Shown here: piece by piece, positions 53,303 to 61,629 of the stretch
How positions within the stretch are numbered: the first letter of the stretch is position 1
How the letters are laid out: every line of letters begins with the position of its first letter
Origin: Planctomycetota bacterium
GTDB taxonomy: Bacteria; Planctomycetota; UBA1135
NCBI GenBank assembly: GCA_027623295.1
Contig: JAQBXR010000015.1
Span: 1 to 64,000, forward strand
Direction: 5' to 3'
Length of the DNA: 64,000 nucleotides
Position numbers and translations under genes: made by a program
The notes under the pieces: model-generated
What the model was told of the DNA's origin: nothing
Databases searched by the model: none
What the model saw: only the letters and a program-made list of their open reading frames with translations

Positions 53303-55460
53303 GGAAATTCGAGTCGGCCATCGCGAATCCGGGGCCCGGCAGCCGCGCCGCCGCCTCGAGATGCACCGAACGCCCGGCAATGCCGAGCGGCACCGTCACG
53401 CTGAAGTTCGCTACGCCCGCTCCGTCTGTGGTCGCGCTCGCGATCAGTTGCACCGGGTCGGCAAGGTCGAACACGTGCCCGAAGCGCGTGGTGAAGGCGA
53501 GCGTGCGCGAGGCCAGCAACCAAGCCGGGGAGACGGCCGGAGCGCTGCTCAAGGAATAGTTCACGGACTGGCCGGGCGAGGCGCTGAAAGGCCCCGTGAG
53601 TTGCAGGCCGTCGCTGCCGGAAGGACGCAGCGAGTACAGCTCGAAGTCGTCCAGGTTCCAGCCGCCGAAGGTCATTCCGGTGCTGCCATCGAGTTCGAAG
53701 CGCACCACGACTGCGGCGCGTCCGTCGGCGAGCGCCGAGATGTCGAGATCCTGCAGCGACCAATCCTCGTCCCAATGCGCCGTGAGCTTGCTCGGATTTT
53801 CCCAAACCGTGACGCCGTTGACCAGGATGCGCGCTTCGTCCATGGAACGCGCGCGAATGGCGAGCCAGCGCTGGAAACGCAAGTGCACTCCGGCTCGCCC
53901 GCGGCAGTCGATCGGCGGTGAGTCGAGGAAGGAATGCGATCCGGCCAGAAATTTTCCGTTCTGTCCGTTGGCACCGAGGTCGTTACCCCAACTTTGCAGT
54001 CCCGATGCGGCGTGATCGGGATCTTCGGCGCGTCCTCGCGGCGTGCCGCGCTGCCAGTCGTCTCCGCCGCCCAGGGTGCCGTGCGTCCAACCTTCGTCCG
54101 ATGCTCCCTCGAAGCCGTTGGCGTAGATCGGAGTCCGCTCCCCGACGTGGAACAGGAAGGCGCCGCTGCGCGGTGCGCGCTGCAGCGCGCCGTCGGAGTC
54201 AACGGCCTCGATGCGGTAGAGAACGACTGCAGGCGAGATTTGACCGGGGAGATCCGCGGTCCAGATGCTGCCGCCCGCGTTTGTCATCGCGACCGACTGT
54301 TCGATCACGCCGGGGACGTGCCAGAACACTTTGGCGGAGACCGGCTGCGCCGCTCCGAGCGGAATCAAATCTGCGCTCACCGGATAGGGTCCCTGCTCGT
54401 CTGCGGTGTCCGCAAGCGGCGCGTGCACCACGTCAATCACTTCACCGTCGACCTTGAGTACGAAGAGGCCATGGTCGATGTCACTGGCAAAGACGATGCC
54501 GGAAGGGTTGAAGGGGTAGACGCCCCAGTTACCGACCGTCGCGGAACCCTTCAGGTTGGTGGTGTCGTAGCGTCCGATGAGACTCGGCGCGGCGGGATTG
54601 GCCAGATCCCAGCAAGTGAAGCCGGCGGCGTAGGTGGAGACGTAGGCGCGGCCGCTACTCAGGATGACGTTGTGGACGGTGGCGCCGAATGGGGACAGGG
54701 TCGAGAGCAGAACGGGCGCCGCTGGATTGGTGATGTCGTAGATGGCCACGTCTCCGCCCGAAGACTCGTCGGTCGTGGCGCACAGCGTGTCGGTCTCATC
54801 GGCCCAGGCGTTGTGCGTGAACGTTCCCGGAGTCGCGGTCGCGGAGAGGCTCGGAAAACTCGGCAGCGAGTTCACCGAGACGATGCGGTAGCGGCCGGTG
54901 TAGATCTCCGCGAGGTGCGCTCTACCGTGCTGGACGTGTCCGTCGTGTACGTACTGCGCGGTATAGGTGGCCACCCACGGCGGATTGCTCGGGCTCACGC
55001 TGAGGTCGAAAACCGGCATTCCGGACGGCGTGCCGCAGGCGTAGAGCATTCCTGTGCTCTGATCGATCATCAGGTTGTGGGAATGCCCGACTTGCGCGGT
55101 GCCGAAGGTGCGCACCAGCACCGGATTGGCCGGATTGGCGAGGTTGATCGCCTGAACGCCGGATCCTCCCTCGGTGACCACGTAGCAGTAGTCGCCGTAG
55201 GTCTTCATGTCGCGCCACTGTGAAGTCGGTCCGGGAATGAATCCGACTCGCACCGGCGCGCTCGGGACGCTGCAGTCGTAAAAAGCGGTGCCGGTATTGG
55301 TGCCGAGAATCGCGTACTCGACGCCGTTGGGAGCCGTGTAGCCCCAGATGTCGTTGTAGGACGAATACTCGTCCACCTGCGCGAGCAGGCGTACGCCGTT
55401 GCCGGGATCCGCCGATTGCGCTGTCACCGGAAGGAGGAAGAGGAGGCAGCCGAGCATCAT
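53283..55460 (-). CDS. Exported choice-of-anchor B family beta-propeller protein (copy 1)
   Basis: A 725-residue exported protein with a signal peptide. The choice-of-anchor B propeller (TIGR04312-type, LVIVD-like repeats; about residues 25-360) has WGYTAPNGVEYAILGTNTG, WRDMKTYGDYCYVVTEGG and GHSHNLMIDQSTGMLYACG. A carbohydrate-binding-like sandwich (about 460-610, with GWNLDDFELY) and a final beta-sandwich ending LTLTVQ follow. Such proteins are surface-linked in planctomycetes and related marine bacteria. It is the second gene of a pair, five bases after copy 2. High G+C and location mark it as part of the inserted segment. Confidence 0.85.
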   Translation of the reverse strand: MMLGCLLFLLPVTAQSADPGNGVRLLAQVDEYSSYNDIWGYTAPNGVEYAILGTNTGTAFYDCSVPSAPVRVGFIPGPTSQWRDMKTYGDYCYVVTEGGSGVQAINLANPANPVLVRTFGTAQVGHSHNLMIDQSTGMLYACGTPSGMPVFDLSVSPSNPPWVATYTAQYVHDGHVQHGRAHLAEIYTGRYRIVSVNSLPSFPSLSATATPGTFTHNAWADETDTLCATTDESSGGDVAIYDITNPAAPVLLSTLSPFGATVHNVILSSGRAYVSTYAAGFTCWDLANPAAPSLIGRYDTTNLKGSATVGNWGVYPFNPSGIVFASDIDHGLFVLKVDGEVIDVVHAPLADTADEQGPYPVSADLIPLGAAQPVSAKVFWHVPGVIEQSVAMTNAGGSIWTADLPGQISPAVVLYRIEAVDSDGALQRAPRSGAFLFHVGERTPIYANGFEGASDEGWTHGTLGGGDDWQRGTPRGRAEDPDHAASGLQSWGNDLGANGQNGKFLAGSHSFLDSPPIDCRGRAGVHLRFQRWLAIRARSMDEARILVNGVTVWENPSKLTAHWDEDWSLQDLDISALADGRAAVVVRFELDGSTGMTFGGWNLDDFELYSLRPSGSDGLQLTGPFSASPGQSVNYSLSSAPAVSPAWLLASRTLAFTTRFGHVFDLADPVQLIASATTDGAGVANFSVTVPLGIAGRSVHLEAAARLPGPGFAMADSNFLTLTVQ

Positions 55461-55464
55461 GGGA

Positions 55465-57627
55465 TCAAAGGACCGTCACGGTGAGCAGGTTCGAGTCCTT
55501 CCACTGCGAACCAGACTTGGACGCGACCTCGAAGTAGGCCGTGGCGCCGGAGGCGCCTCCGGGCACGTTGAGGGTGACGCTGCCGCCGCCGAGCGCGCTG
55601 GTGGTGCCGGTCATCAGCACCGTCACCGGACCGCCGATGTCGAATTGATGGCCGTTGTAGGTCAGCCCGTTGGCGCTGGAGCCTTTGAGGAACCAATAGG
55701 GCGCCGACGCCGGAGCGCTCGTGAAGTTCCAGGTCGAGGGCGCTCCCGCAGGAATACTGACGGGACCGGACAACACGATGGTGTTGCCGCCGCCGCCCGA
55801 GGTGAGCACGTAGAGCTCGAAGTCGTCGAGGTTCCAGCCGCCGAAGTCCACGCCGCCATCGGACTGCAGTCGGAAAGTGATCTGCACCGAGGGGTTGTTG
55901 TCGGCCCACTGCGAGATGTCGAGATCCATCGCGGTCCACGCCGTGTCGATCAAATCGACGTTAGCCGGGTTCTGCCACGCCACTTGACCGTTCACCTCGA
56001 TCGTGGCTTGGTCGTACTGGCCGGATTCAACCGTCAACCAACGCTGGAAATTCAGGCGCACGCCCACCTTGCCGGAACAGTCGATGGCGGGGGAGCGCAG
56101 GTAGTTGTGGACGTTCGGCTGATACGCGCCGTTGAATCCGGACGGGCCGAGGTCATTGCCCCAGCAGTTTGCGCCGGAGTAGGCCGAGCCGGGGTCGCCG
56201 GAGTTCCCTTGCGGGACGCCGCGCTGCCAATCGTCCTGGGTGGCGAGTTGCGCGTGGGTCCACCCTTCATCGGTCGCGCCGTCGAAGGAGTTGGCGTAGA
56301 TCTGCGTCAGCACGCCGACGCGGAACTCGTGCGCGCCGCTCGGCGGATCACTCACGCTGCGCGCGAGGTTGTCCGTGGCCGTGATGAAGTAATCCACGAT
56401 CGCGGGCGCGGACTGTCCGGGGATCGCCGCCTCCCAGACGTCGCCACCGAGGGGATTCATGCTCAGGGTCTGGGTGGCGCCTCCGTTCACGCTGTACTCG
56501 ACCTCCGCCGTGCTGATGAAGTTGTTGCTCAGCGGAGTGATCGTGGCGGTCACCGTGTACGGGCCGGTCTCGTTCTGGGTGTCGGTCAGCGGCGTGTGCG
56601 CGATGTCCATCACCGGTCCGTCCACGCGGAGCACGAAGAGTCCGTTGTCCATGTCACTGACGTAGGTCATGCCGTTCTGAGTGAACGGATAGACCCCCCA
56701 GGCGCCGTCGTAGCCGGTTCCGGAGGCGGCATTGGTGTCGTAGCTGCCGAAGACTTGCGGGTTGGCCGGGTTTGAGATGTCCAGGCAGACGAAACCCGCC
56801 GTGTACCAAGAAGCGTAGACCCGGTCTCCGAGGATCGTCGCGTTGTGGATCGTTGCTCCCGAAACGTCGTACCGCGACAAGAATTGAATGTTGGTCGGCG
56901 TCGAAGTGTCGTACAAGGCGAGGCCGCCGCCGGACGATTCGTCCGAGGTCGCGCACACGGTGTTGCCTGCGTTGGCCCAAGTGTTGTGGGTGAAGTTGCC
57001 CGGAGTCTGGATCGAATCCTGGCTCGGGAAGGACGGGAGGCTGGCGACCGAGACGATCCGGTAGTCGCCGTCGTTGATCTCGGCGAAGTGCGCCAGGCCG
57101 TTCTGCACGTGGGCGTCGTGCACGTAGCGCGCGGTGTAGGTCGCCGCGAGCACCGGACTGGTTGGGTTCGACAGGTTGATCACGGGCACGCCACCCGTCG
57201 CGCCGCAGATGTAGGCCATGCCTGCGCCGACGTCGATCGCGATGTTGTGCGCATGGCTCCAGATCGAAGTTCCCCAGGTCTGCAGCAGAACCGGAACCTC
57301 CGGATTCACCAAACTGACGATCTGCATTCCTGCGCCGCCTTCCGTCACGATGTAGCAGTACGGCCCGAGGGTCTTCATGTCCCGCCAGGTCGAGCTCGGA
57401 CCGGAGATGAATCCAACCCGGTACGGAGCGCTCGGGTTGCTGCAGTTGTAGAAGGCCGTTCCGTCACGCGTGCCGAGGATCGCGTATTCCCGACCGTCCG
57501 GCGCGGTGTAGCCCCAGATGTCGTTGTAGAAGGAGTACTGATCCACGTTCGACATCAGCGTCACGCCGTTGCCTTGCGCGGGGAGGGAGGCCGCAGCGGC
57601 GGCAAGCAGGATGAGGGTCGTGAGCAT
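55465..57627 (-). CDS. Exported choice-of-anchor B family beta-propeller protein (copy 2)
   Basis: A 720-residue paralogue of the adjacent gene with the same layout: signal peptide, propeller (WGYTAPDGREYAILGTRDG, WRDMKTLGPYCYIVTEGG), sandwich domain ending GWNLDDFELYVL, and a terminal beta-sandwich ending LTVTVL. The two proteins align over their whole length, so the pair arose by tandem duplication, though they have diverged considerably. It is transcribed first. Upstream there are only about 85 bases before the right junction, so any promoter must lie there. Confidence 0.85.
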   Translation of the reverse strand: MLTTLILLAAAAASLPAQGNGVTLMSNVDQYSFYNDIWGYTAPDGREYAILGTRDGTAFYNCSNPSAPYRVGFISGPSSTWRDMKTLGPYCYIVTEGGAGMQIVSLVNPEVPVLLQTWGTSIWSHAHNIAIDVGAGMAYICGATGGVPVINLSNPTSPVLAATYTARYVHDAHVQNGLAHFAEINDGDYRIVSVASLPSFPSQDSIQTPGNFTHNTWANAGNTVCATSDESSGGGLALYDTSTPTNIQFLSRYDVSGATIHNATILGDRVYASWYTAGFVCLDISNPANPQVFGSYDTNAASGTGYDGAWGVYPFTQNGMTYVSDMDNGLFVLRVDGPVMDIAHTPLTDTQNETGPYTVTATITPLSNNFISTAEVEYSVNGGATQTLSMNPLGGDVWEAAIPGQSAPAIVDYFITATDNLARSVSDPPSGAHEFRVGVLTQIYANSFDGATDEGWTHAQLATQDDWQRGVPQGNSGDPGSAYSGANCWGNDLGPSGFNGAYQPNVHNYLRSPAIDCSGKVGVRLNFQRWLTVESGQYDQATIEVNGQVAWQNPANVDLIDTAWTAMDLDISQWADNNPSVQITFRLQSDGGVDFGGWNLDDFELYVLTSGGGGNTIVLSGPVSIPAGAPSTWNFTSAPASAPYWFLKGSSANGLTYNGHQFDIGGPVTVLMTGTTSALGGGSVTLNVPGGASGATAYFEVASKSGSQWKDSNLLTVTVL

Positions 57628-57712
57628 TTTGATCGGGCGGGTCAGTCACGTTCCAGGATCAAAGGTCCGTGGAGCGCATCACAGGATCGAATGAAACAGG
57701 GGAGGAGGTATG

Positions 57713-57728
57713 GGGTGACGGTTTTTTT
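57713..57728. terminator. Right half-stem of the split terminator
   Basis: GGGTGACGGTTTT followed by three more T is the reverse complement of 52504-52516. It lies 12 bases from the stop of the Cys-rich lipoprotein gene, which converges on purB. This is where a shared terminator of the two genes would be expected if the GC-rich segment were absent. Confidence 0.75.
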
Positions 57729-57739
57729 AGGAATGATGC

Positions 57740-58399
57740 TTAGTTGGAAGGCTCAGCCGACTTGCTGGAGCAGCAAGAGGACTCTTCAGCTTTCACAGCA
57801 CTGGCCTGAGTTGCACCAGTTTTAACTGAAGCAGGAGCTTCTTCGCTCGAGCACTCGCTCTTAGCTTCGCCTGCAGCCTTAATGGTTTCGCACTCTGCTG
57901 GATCCTTGCCTTCGCACTGCTTCATGGGAGCAGCGATGGCTTTCTCAGCACATCCGCCACAAGCGTCTGCGACGGTCTTGCCTTCGCAGCAGCCTTCCCC
58001 AACGACGAGGCTTGCTTGAACAGCAAGGGAGGCAGCAACAGCTGCTTCAGCCTTCGCTTTTTCGATTGGGCATTCCTTGGTGCTCAATTCGGAGCACTCG
58101 GTGTTGGCCGCCGCCGCAGCAGTCGCGGCTGCAGTAGCTTTCTCTTCGCAGCATCCGCCCTCAACTTCGACGAGCATGGCAACTGCAGTGGCCTCAGCCG
58201 CTGCATCTTCACTGCACTCAGACTGGCCTTCCGTGCACTCGGAAGTCGCGGCTGCAGTAGCCTCGGATGAACAATCAGCACCGGAGCAATCCTTGGAATC
58301 TTCTAGAGAGGCTGGGGATGCGGTGGCGTTGTTGCCTTGGTTTGGCACTTGGCAAGCGCCAAAGGCGAGGAGAAGAACAGGCAGAAGGAATCGAATCAT
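57740..58399 (-). CDS. Cysteine-rich repeat lipoprotein
   Basis: A 219-residue predicted lipoprotein (hydrophobic start, FGAC lipobox with Cys16) of no family I recognise. The mature part has about 17 further Cys in a sea of Ala, Glu, Ser and Lys. They are arranged in roughly three units: a C-x6/7-C pair, an Ala-rich helix-like stretch, then a CC doublet (GGCCEEK, GEGCCEGK, SSCCSSK), with one CGGC. The pattern suggests metal binding or a disulfide-braced spacer in the periplasm. It converges on purB across the split terminator. A perfect inverted repeat lies 29 bases upstream of its start. Confidence 0.7.
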   Translation of the reverse strand: MIRFLLPVLLLAFGACQVPNQGNNATASPASLEDSKDCSGADCSSEATAAATSECTEGQSECSEDAAAEATAVAMLVEVEGGCCEEKATAAATAAAAANTECSELSTKECPIEKAKAEAAVAASLAVQASLVVGEGCCEGKTVADACGGCAEKAIAAPMKQCEGKDPAECETIKAAGEAKSECSSEEAPASVKTGATQASAVKAEESSCCSSKSAEPSN

Positions 58400-58427
58400 G
58401 TATCTTAGACCTCGGATGGTGCGGATT

Positions 58428-58490
58428 ATTCCGCGACAATTCCCGAGTTATTGCCATATTACAGCAAAACCTAGGGAATTGTCGCGGAAT
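58428..58490. promoter_or_regulatory. Perfect 17-bp inverted repeat between divergent genes
   Basis: Arms 58428-58444 (ATTCCGCGACAATTCCC) and 58474-58490 are exact reverse complements separated by 29 bases. Each arm contains ATTCC twice, 11 bp apart (one helical turn). The repeat lies 28 bases from the lipoprotein start and 45 from the isomerase-like start. GCGACA in each arm, with A/T-rich hexamers in the spacer, could form divergent promoters. It looks like an operator for a dimeric regulator serving both genes; no T-run follows, so it is not a terminator. Confidence 0.6.
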
Positions 58491-58535
58491 CCCAATCCTC
58501 TTTGACGGACGGAAAACCTTTCAATCCAGGTGAAA

Positions 58536-59399
58536 ATGGGCGAAAATGCTGGGATGGAGCTCGCCAACCTCTGGTTCAGAACTCAATCTAACTCCCTTAC
58601 TGAGCAATTGGATCAGGCACGCCTGCTTGGCTTTCGCGGTCTAGGCCTCTTAAACCTTGGTGCGGCCGCCCCCGAGGCGCCTCTCACCGCTCCGCATTAT
58701 GTTTCAGCCTTGAGCTTGGCGGGTCTGGGAGAAACCGAGAATGACGTTCCTTTGTGGAAGGAAATATCGATTCCAGCCACAATCCGGGCGCTCAAGCAAC
58801 ATGGGTGCGGTCAACTAGTGATCCCAGGCGGGCTAGATTCCCGTGCCGATGTCCGCGCCCGTGCTAAGAGGCTGCTGACACGCGTCCATGCAGGCGAGCG
58901 CATTGGAGTCCAGGAGGAGTTGCTGGAAGAAGTTCTGGTGCAATCGGAGATGGAATCTGAGCGGCAGCTAGAGCAATTTGCCGGATATCTTCACGATTTG
59001 CGCCGCGCAGCCCGAGGTTTGAAGATTGCGATTTGCCCAGCCGCATCCGCCGCAAGCTTGCTGAATCCGGCCAGAATGCGGCTTTTGCTACAGGAAATCA
59101 AGGGTTTGGAAATTGGTTTTTGGCACGATTCCGGACTGCTGGAAATGCGTCATGCTGGTGGCCTGGAGCACCCTGGAGAATGGCTTGATGGATTCTCTAA
59201 CTTACTTCAAGGAAGCACTTTGCATGATTTCTATGGAGGCGCAGAGCACTTGCCTCCGGGGATCGGTCAAGTCGACTGGGAGCTTGTCGCGGACTACCTC
59301 CCAAGGCAATCCACGCGTATTCTGGCGGTTGCGCCGTCGTACCCTAGTGGGGTCTTGGCTGAAGCCCGGACGACCCTAGAATCGCGACTTCAATCATGA
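58536..59399 (+). CDS. Xylose isomerase-like TIM-barrel protein
   Basis: A 287-residue protein resembling the sugar phosphate isomerase/epimerase (AP endonuclease 2-like) family. It has a start like FRTQSNSLTEQLDQARLLGF, IEIGFWHDSGL-type metal-site segments (GLEIGFWHDSGLLEM), LHDFYGG and a closing GIGQVDWELVADYL. Several usual metal ligands are not obvious, so the reaction is unknown. The ATG at 58536 follows AGGTG closely; a GTG at 58530 and an ATG at 58554 are alternatives. It overlaps the DHH gene by four bases. Confidence 0.65.
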   Translation: MGENAGMELANLWFRTQSNSLTEQLDQARLLGFRGLGLLNLGAAAPEAPLTAPHYVSALSLAGLGETENDVPLWKEISIPATIRALKQHGCGQLVIPGGLDSRADVRARAKRLLTRVHAGERIGVQEELLEEVLVQSEMESERQLEQFAGYLHDLRRAARGLKIAICPAASAASLLNPARMRLLLQEIKGLEIGFWHDSGLLEMRHAGGLEHPGEWLDGFSNLLQGSTLHDFYGGAEHLPPGIGQVDWELVADYLPRQSTRILAVAPSYPSGVLAEARTTLESRLQS

Positions 59400-60445
59400 A
59401 CGAAGAGCTCTTAAGCCGCTTCGCTGAGGTGCTACCTTCATCGGGAGCCCTTGTCCTATGCACACATCGCCACCCTGACCCTGATGGTCTGGGAGCGATT
59501 GTGGGTTTGGAGTATTTGCTCAAGAAGAAGTTCGGCTTGGAGTCCAGCTTGGTTTTGGAAGGGCGGATTCGCCGCGCCGAAAACGTCGCTATGAGAGAGC
59601 TGTTGGAGATCGAGGCCTTACCCAAGGGTGGAGTCGATCCAGCGAACTTTGCCGGCACCTTGGTGGTGGATACCCAGCCGTGTTTTAGCCACACGCATCC
59701 TCCGGGTGCTTTGCCGATTCTGGGCGTGATTGATCATCACGATGGCCCCAAAGTGGCAGGCGATGATGAAGCGGCAGATGCTTATCCATGGCAATGGGTG
59801 GATTCCTCCTATGGAGCCACTTCGACCATGGTGTATTTCCTGCTAAAACATTATGGCGTGGTGCCAGATAAGCGCACCGCCACTGCTTTGTATTGCGGGG
59901 TGCGTTACGACACCAACAATCTTTTGCGCGGTGCCACGGAGTTCGATGAAACCGCATTCCGCGCCTTGGAAAAGCTTGCTGACCGCCAGATTATTGGTGC
60001 CATCGACCAACCGCCTTTGTCGCGGAAATATTTCCAGCAAATGCGCGTAGCGATGGACTCGTGCCAGGACTTTGGGCCACTGCTCTTGACCTTGATGGGA
60101 GAGGTGCAGAGTCCGGAATCGGTGGCTGAGGTTGCCGACTGGTTTTTACGCTTAGAGGGCCAACAGTGGTCACTTGCGGGTGGTGCCTGTGACGGCCGTT
60201 ACCAGATTTCCTTACGCTGCGACATGGCCGATGCCGACGCTTACCCGGCATTGCGCTTTATCATCGGCGAGGAAGGCGCCTGTGGCGGTCACGGTCGCAT
60301 GGCTGGCGGGCAAATCAGTCTGGCGGAAATGGGCCTGGAGGAGATCCAAGATCTGGTCCGGTCGCGAGCGATGGATTTATTCGGTTTACAGGGCGAAGAG
60401 CCTCGAATGCTTTTGTCTCAAGATTCTCCGGCAAGCGGTCGTTGA
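59396..60445 (+). CDS. DHH/DHHA1 phosphoesterase (NrnA-like)
   Basis: A 349-residue phosphoesterase. The DHH domain has THRHPDPDGLGA (a variant of the usual DxDxDG site), VVDTQP, the naming motif VIDHHDG and GVRYDTNNL. The DHHA1 domain ends with GGHGRMAGG. NrnA-type members degrade short oligoribonucleotides and dephosphorylate pAp. The N-terminal motif begins HRH in place of the usual HxN, a small departure. It is coupled to the isomerase-like gene by ATGA; tRNA-Gly follows 41 bases after its stop. Confidence 0.85.
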   Translation: MNEELLSRFAEVLPSSGALVLCTHRHPDPDGLGAIVGLEYLLKKKFGLESSLVLEGRIRRAENVAMRELLEIEALPKGGVDPANFAGTLVVDTQPCFSHTHPPGALPILGVIDHHDGPKVAGDDEAADAYPWQWVDSSYGATSTMVYFLLKHYGVVPDKRTATALYCGVRYDTNNLLRGATEFDETAFRALEKLADRQIIGAIDQPPLSRKYFQQMRVAMDSCQDFGPLLLTLMGEVQSPESVAEVADWFLRLEGQQWSLAGGACDGRYQISLRCDMADADAYPALRFIIGEEGACGGHGRMAGGQISLAEMGLEEIQDLVRSRAMDLFGLQGEEPRMLLSQDSPASGR

Positions 60446-60486
60446 CAAGGGAGCCTGAGTGGCGTATCTTTTCGCCCCTCAACCAC

Positions 60487-60562
<76 letters not shown>

Positions 60563-60569
60563 AAAAAGG

Positions 60570-60604
60570 AACCGAGCCCCGCAAGGAGCTCGGTTTTCTT
60601 TTTT
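60570..60604 (+). terminator. Intrinsic terminator of tRNA-Gly
   Basis: Arms 60570-60577 (AACCGAGC) and 60588-60595 form an 8-bp stem, followed by TTCTTTTTT. Confidence 0.88.
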
Positions 60605-60661
60605 GCCCGGATGCAACGAGGGCTTCCAGCATGATGTGGGGGCGCAAAGGCCCTGTCGATG

Positions 60662-60928
60662 CTACATATCGGACTCAGTCGCCAGATCGGCGTTGGCCTG
60701 AATGAATGGAGCCCAGTCGTCTGGGACGTCATCTTCAGGGAAGATTGCGTCGACGGGGCATTCTGGCTCGCAGGCGCCGCAGTCGATGCATTCATCCGGA
60801 TGGATGAACATAGGGAGCATAAGGGTGCTTTTATCCGGATCGGTCTCGTAAATGCACTCTACAGGGCAAACATCCACACAGGCAGTGTCCTTAGTATTGA
60901 TGCAGGGTTCGGTGATGACGTAAGTCAA
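60662..60928 (-). CDS. Seven-iron (3Fe-4S/4Fe-4S) ferredoxin
   Basis: An 88-residue small electron carrier of the FdxA type. The first cluster motif [18 protein letters not shown] lacks the second Cys, as expected for a 3Fe-4S site. The second, [12 protein letters not shown], binds 4Fe-4S. The acidic C-terminus ([10 protein letters not shown]) is typical. It is monocistronic, convergent with the tRNA-Gly terminator and divergent from plsY. Its redox partner is not evident nearby. Confidence 0.92.
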   Translation of the reverse strand: MTYVITEPCINTKDTACVDVCPVECIYETDPDKSTLMLPMFIHPDECIDCGACEPECPVDAIFPEDDVPDDWAPFIQANADLATESDM

Positions 60929-61046
60929 AAGTCTTCTCTGATTGATGAAATGGCAGGGGGGATTGTTTCCTGTGAATGCATGTTGATAGCGTCGTTTGAG
61001 TTTGGGTCAAGTCTTTTTTGTTTTCGCCACGCTATCCTTGGCCTCA

Positions 61047-61625
61047 ATGCCCTCGACAATTACCCTTTTTAGCAGTGGAATCGCTAGCTATCTACTCGGA
61101 TCGGTGTCCTTTTCTTTGCTTTTCGCAAAGCTAAAAGGCGTAGACCTGCGTTCGGTGGGAAGTGGTAACCCTGGGGCCACCAACGCCGCCCGCGCCATGG
61201 GTAAAAGGGTTGGATTGGCGGTCTATCTGCTGGACATGCTCAAGGGCTTGTTACCGGTTTTGATCGCAAATTGGCTCTGGGGCGTAGAGGCCAGTGTGGT
61301 GGCGGGCGCGAGCGCTTACGCCGGACATATCTTTCCCTTCTGGAATGGATTCCGCGGCGGCAAAGGCGTGGCCACTTTGAGTGGAGCTTTTTTGGCTTTG
61401 GCTCCGTTGGTTTTCCTGGCTGCCGGCTTGTCATGGATTTTGGTGAAGAAAGGTTTCGGCTTGGTCGCGCTCAGCTCGCTGGCTTTTGGCTTGACTCTTC
61501 CGGTTGCCGCTTGGGCTCTCGGAGAACATGACTGGATTTTTTGGTTCGGTCTCGTCGGCGGCTTGTTTTTATTCGTCACCCATCGCAGTAACTTAAAGAA
61601 GATGATGCAAGGTACGGAGGTCTAG
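61047..61625 (+). CDS. plsY: Acyl-phosphate:glycerol-3-phosphate acyltransferase
   Basis: Integral membrane enzyme that acylates glycerol 3-phosphate at position 1, the first step of phospholipid synthesis. The three conserved loops are present: VGSGNPGATNAARA, GHIFPFWNGFRGGKGVAT and the C-terminal THRSNLKKM. The ATG at 61047 is preferred over an in-frame start at 60996, which adds a second hydrophobic lead. It lies four bases before gpsA, which makes its substrate, so the two form a natural operon. Confidence 0.95.
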   Translation: MPSTITLFSSGIASYLLGSVSFSLLFAKLKGVDLRSVGSGNPGATNAARAMGKRVGLAVYLLDMLKGLLPVLIANWLWGVEASVVAGASAYAGHIFPFWNGFRGGKGVATLSGAFLALAPLVFLAAGLSWILVKKGFGLVALSSLAFGLTLPVAAWALGEHDWIFWFGLVGGLFLFVTHRSNLKKMMQGTEV

Positions 61626-61629
61626 GACG

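Larger units (their letters stand above)
52517..57712. other. GC-rich inserted segment inside a terminator loop
   Basis: A 5.2-kb segment bounded exactly by the two halves of a terminator stem. Hand counts on several 60-base lines give about 57-70 % G+C inside, against about 47-58 % in purB and the genes to the right. It carries the 3' part of a glycosyltransferase gene, cut at the left junction, and two complete tandem choice-of-anchor B genes. No integrase, transposase, target duplication or terminal repeat other than the stem halves is visible. It is either horizontally gained DNA or a join made in assembly. Confidence 0.65.

Noticed and set aside
53934-56775. Long plus-strand open frames (up to about 450 codons) opposite the choice-of-anchor B genes
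   Set aside because: They are antisense shadows in GC-rich DNA. The minus-strand frames carry signal peptides and recognised domains; the plus frames are Arg/Gly/Val-rich without any motif.
52504-57728. The 13-bp inverted repeats as ends of an insertion sequence
   Set aside because: No transposase or flanking target duplication is present, and the repeats fit the two sides of a terminator, with A-run and T-run in the right places.
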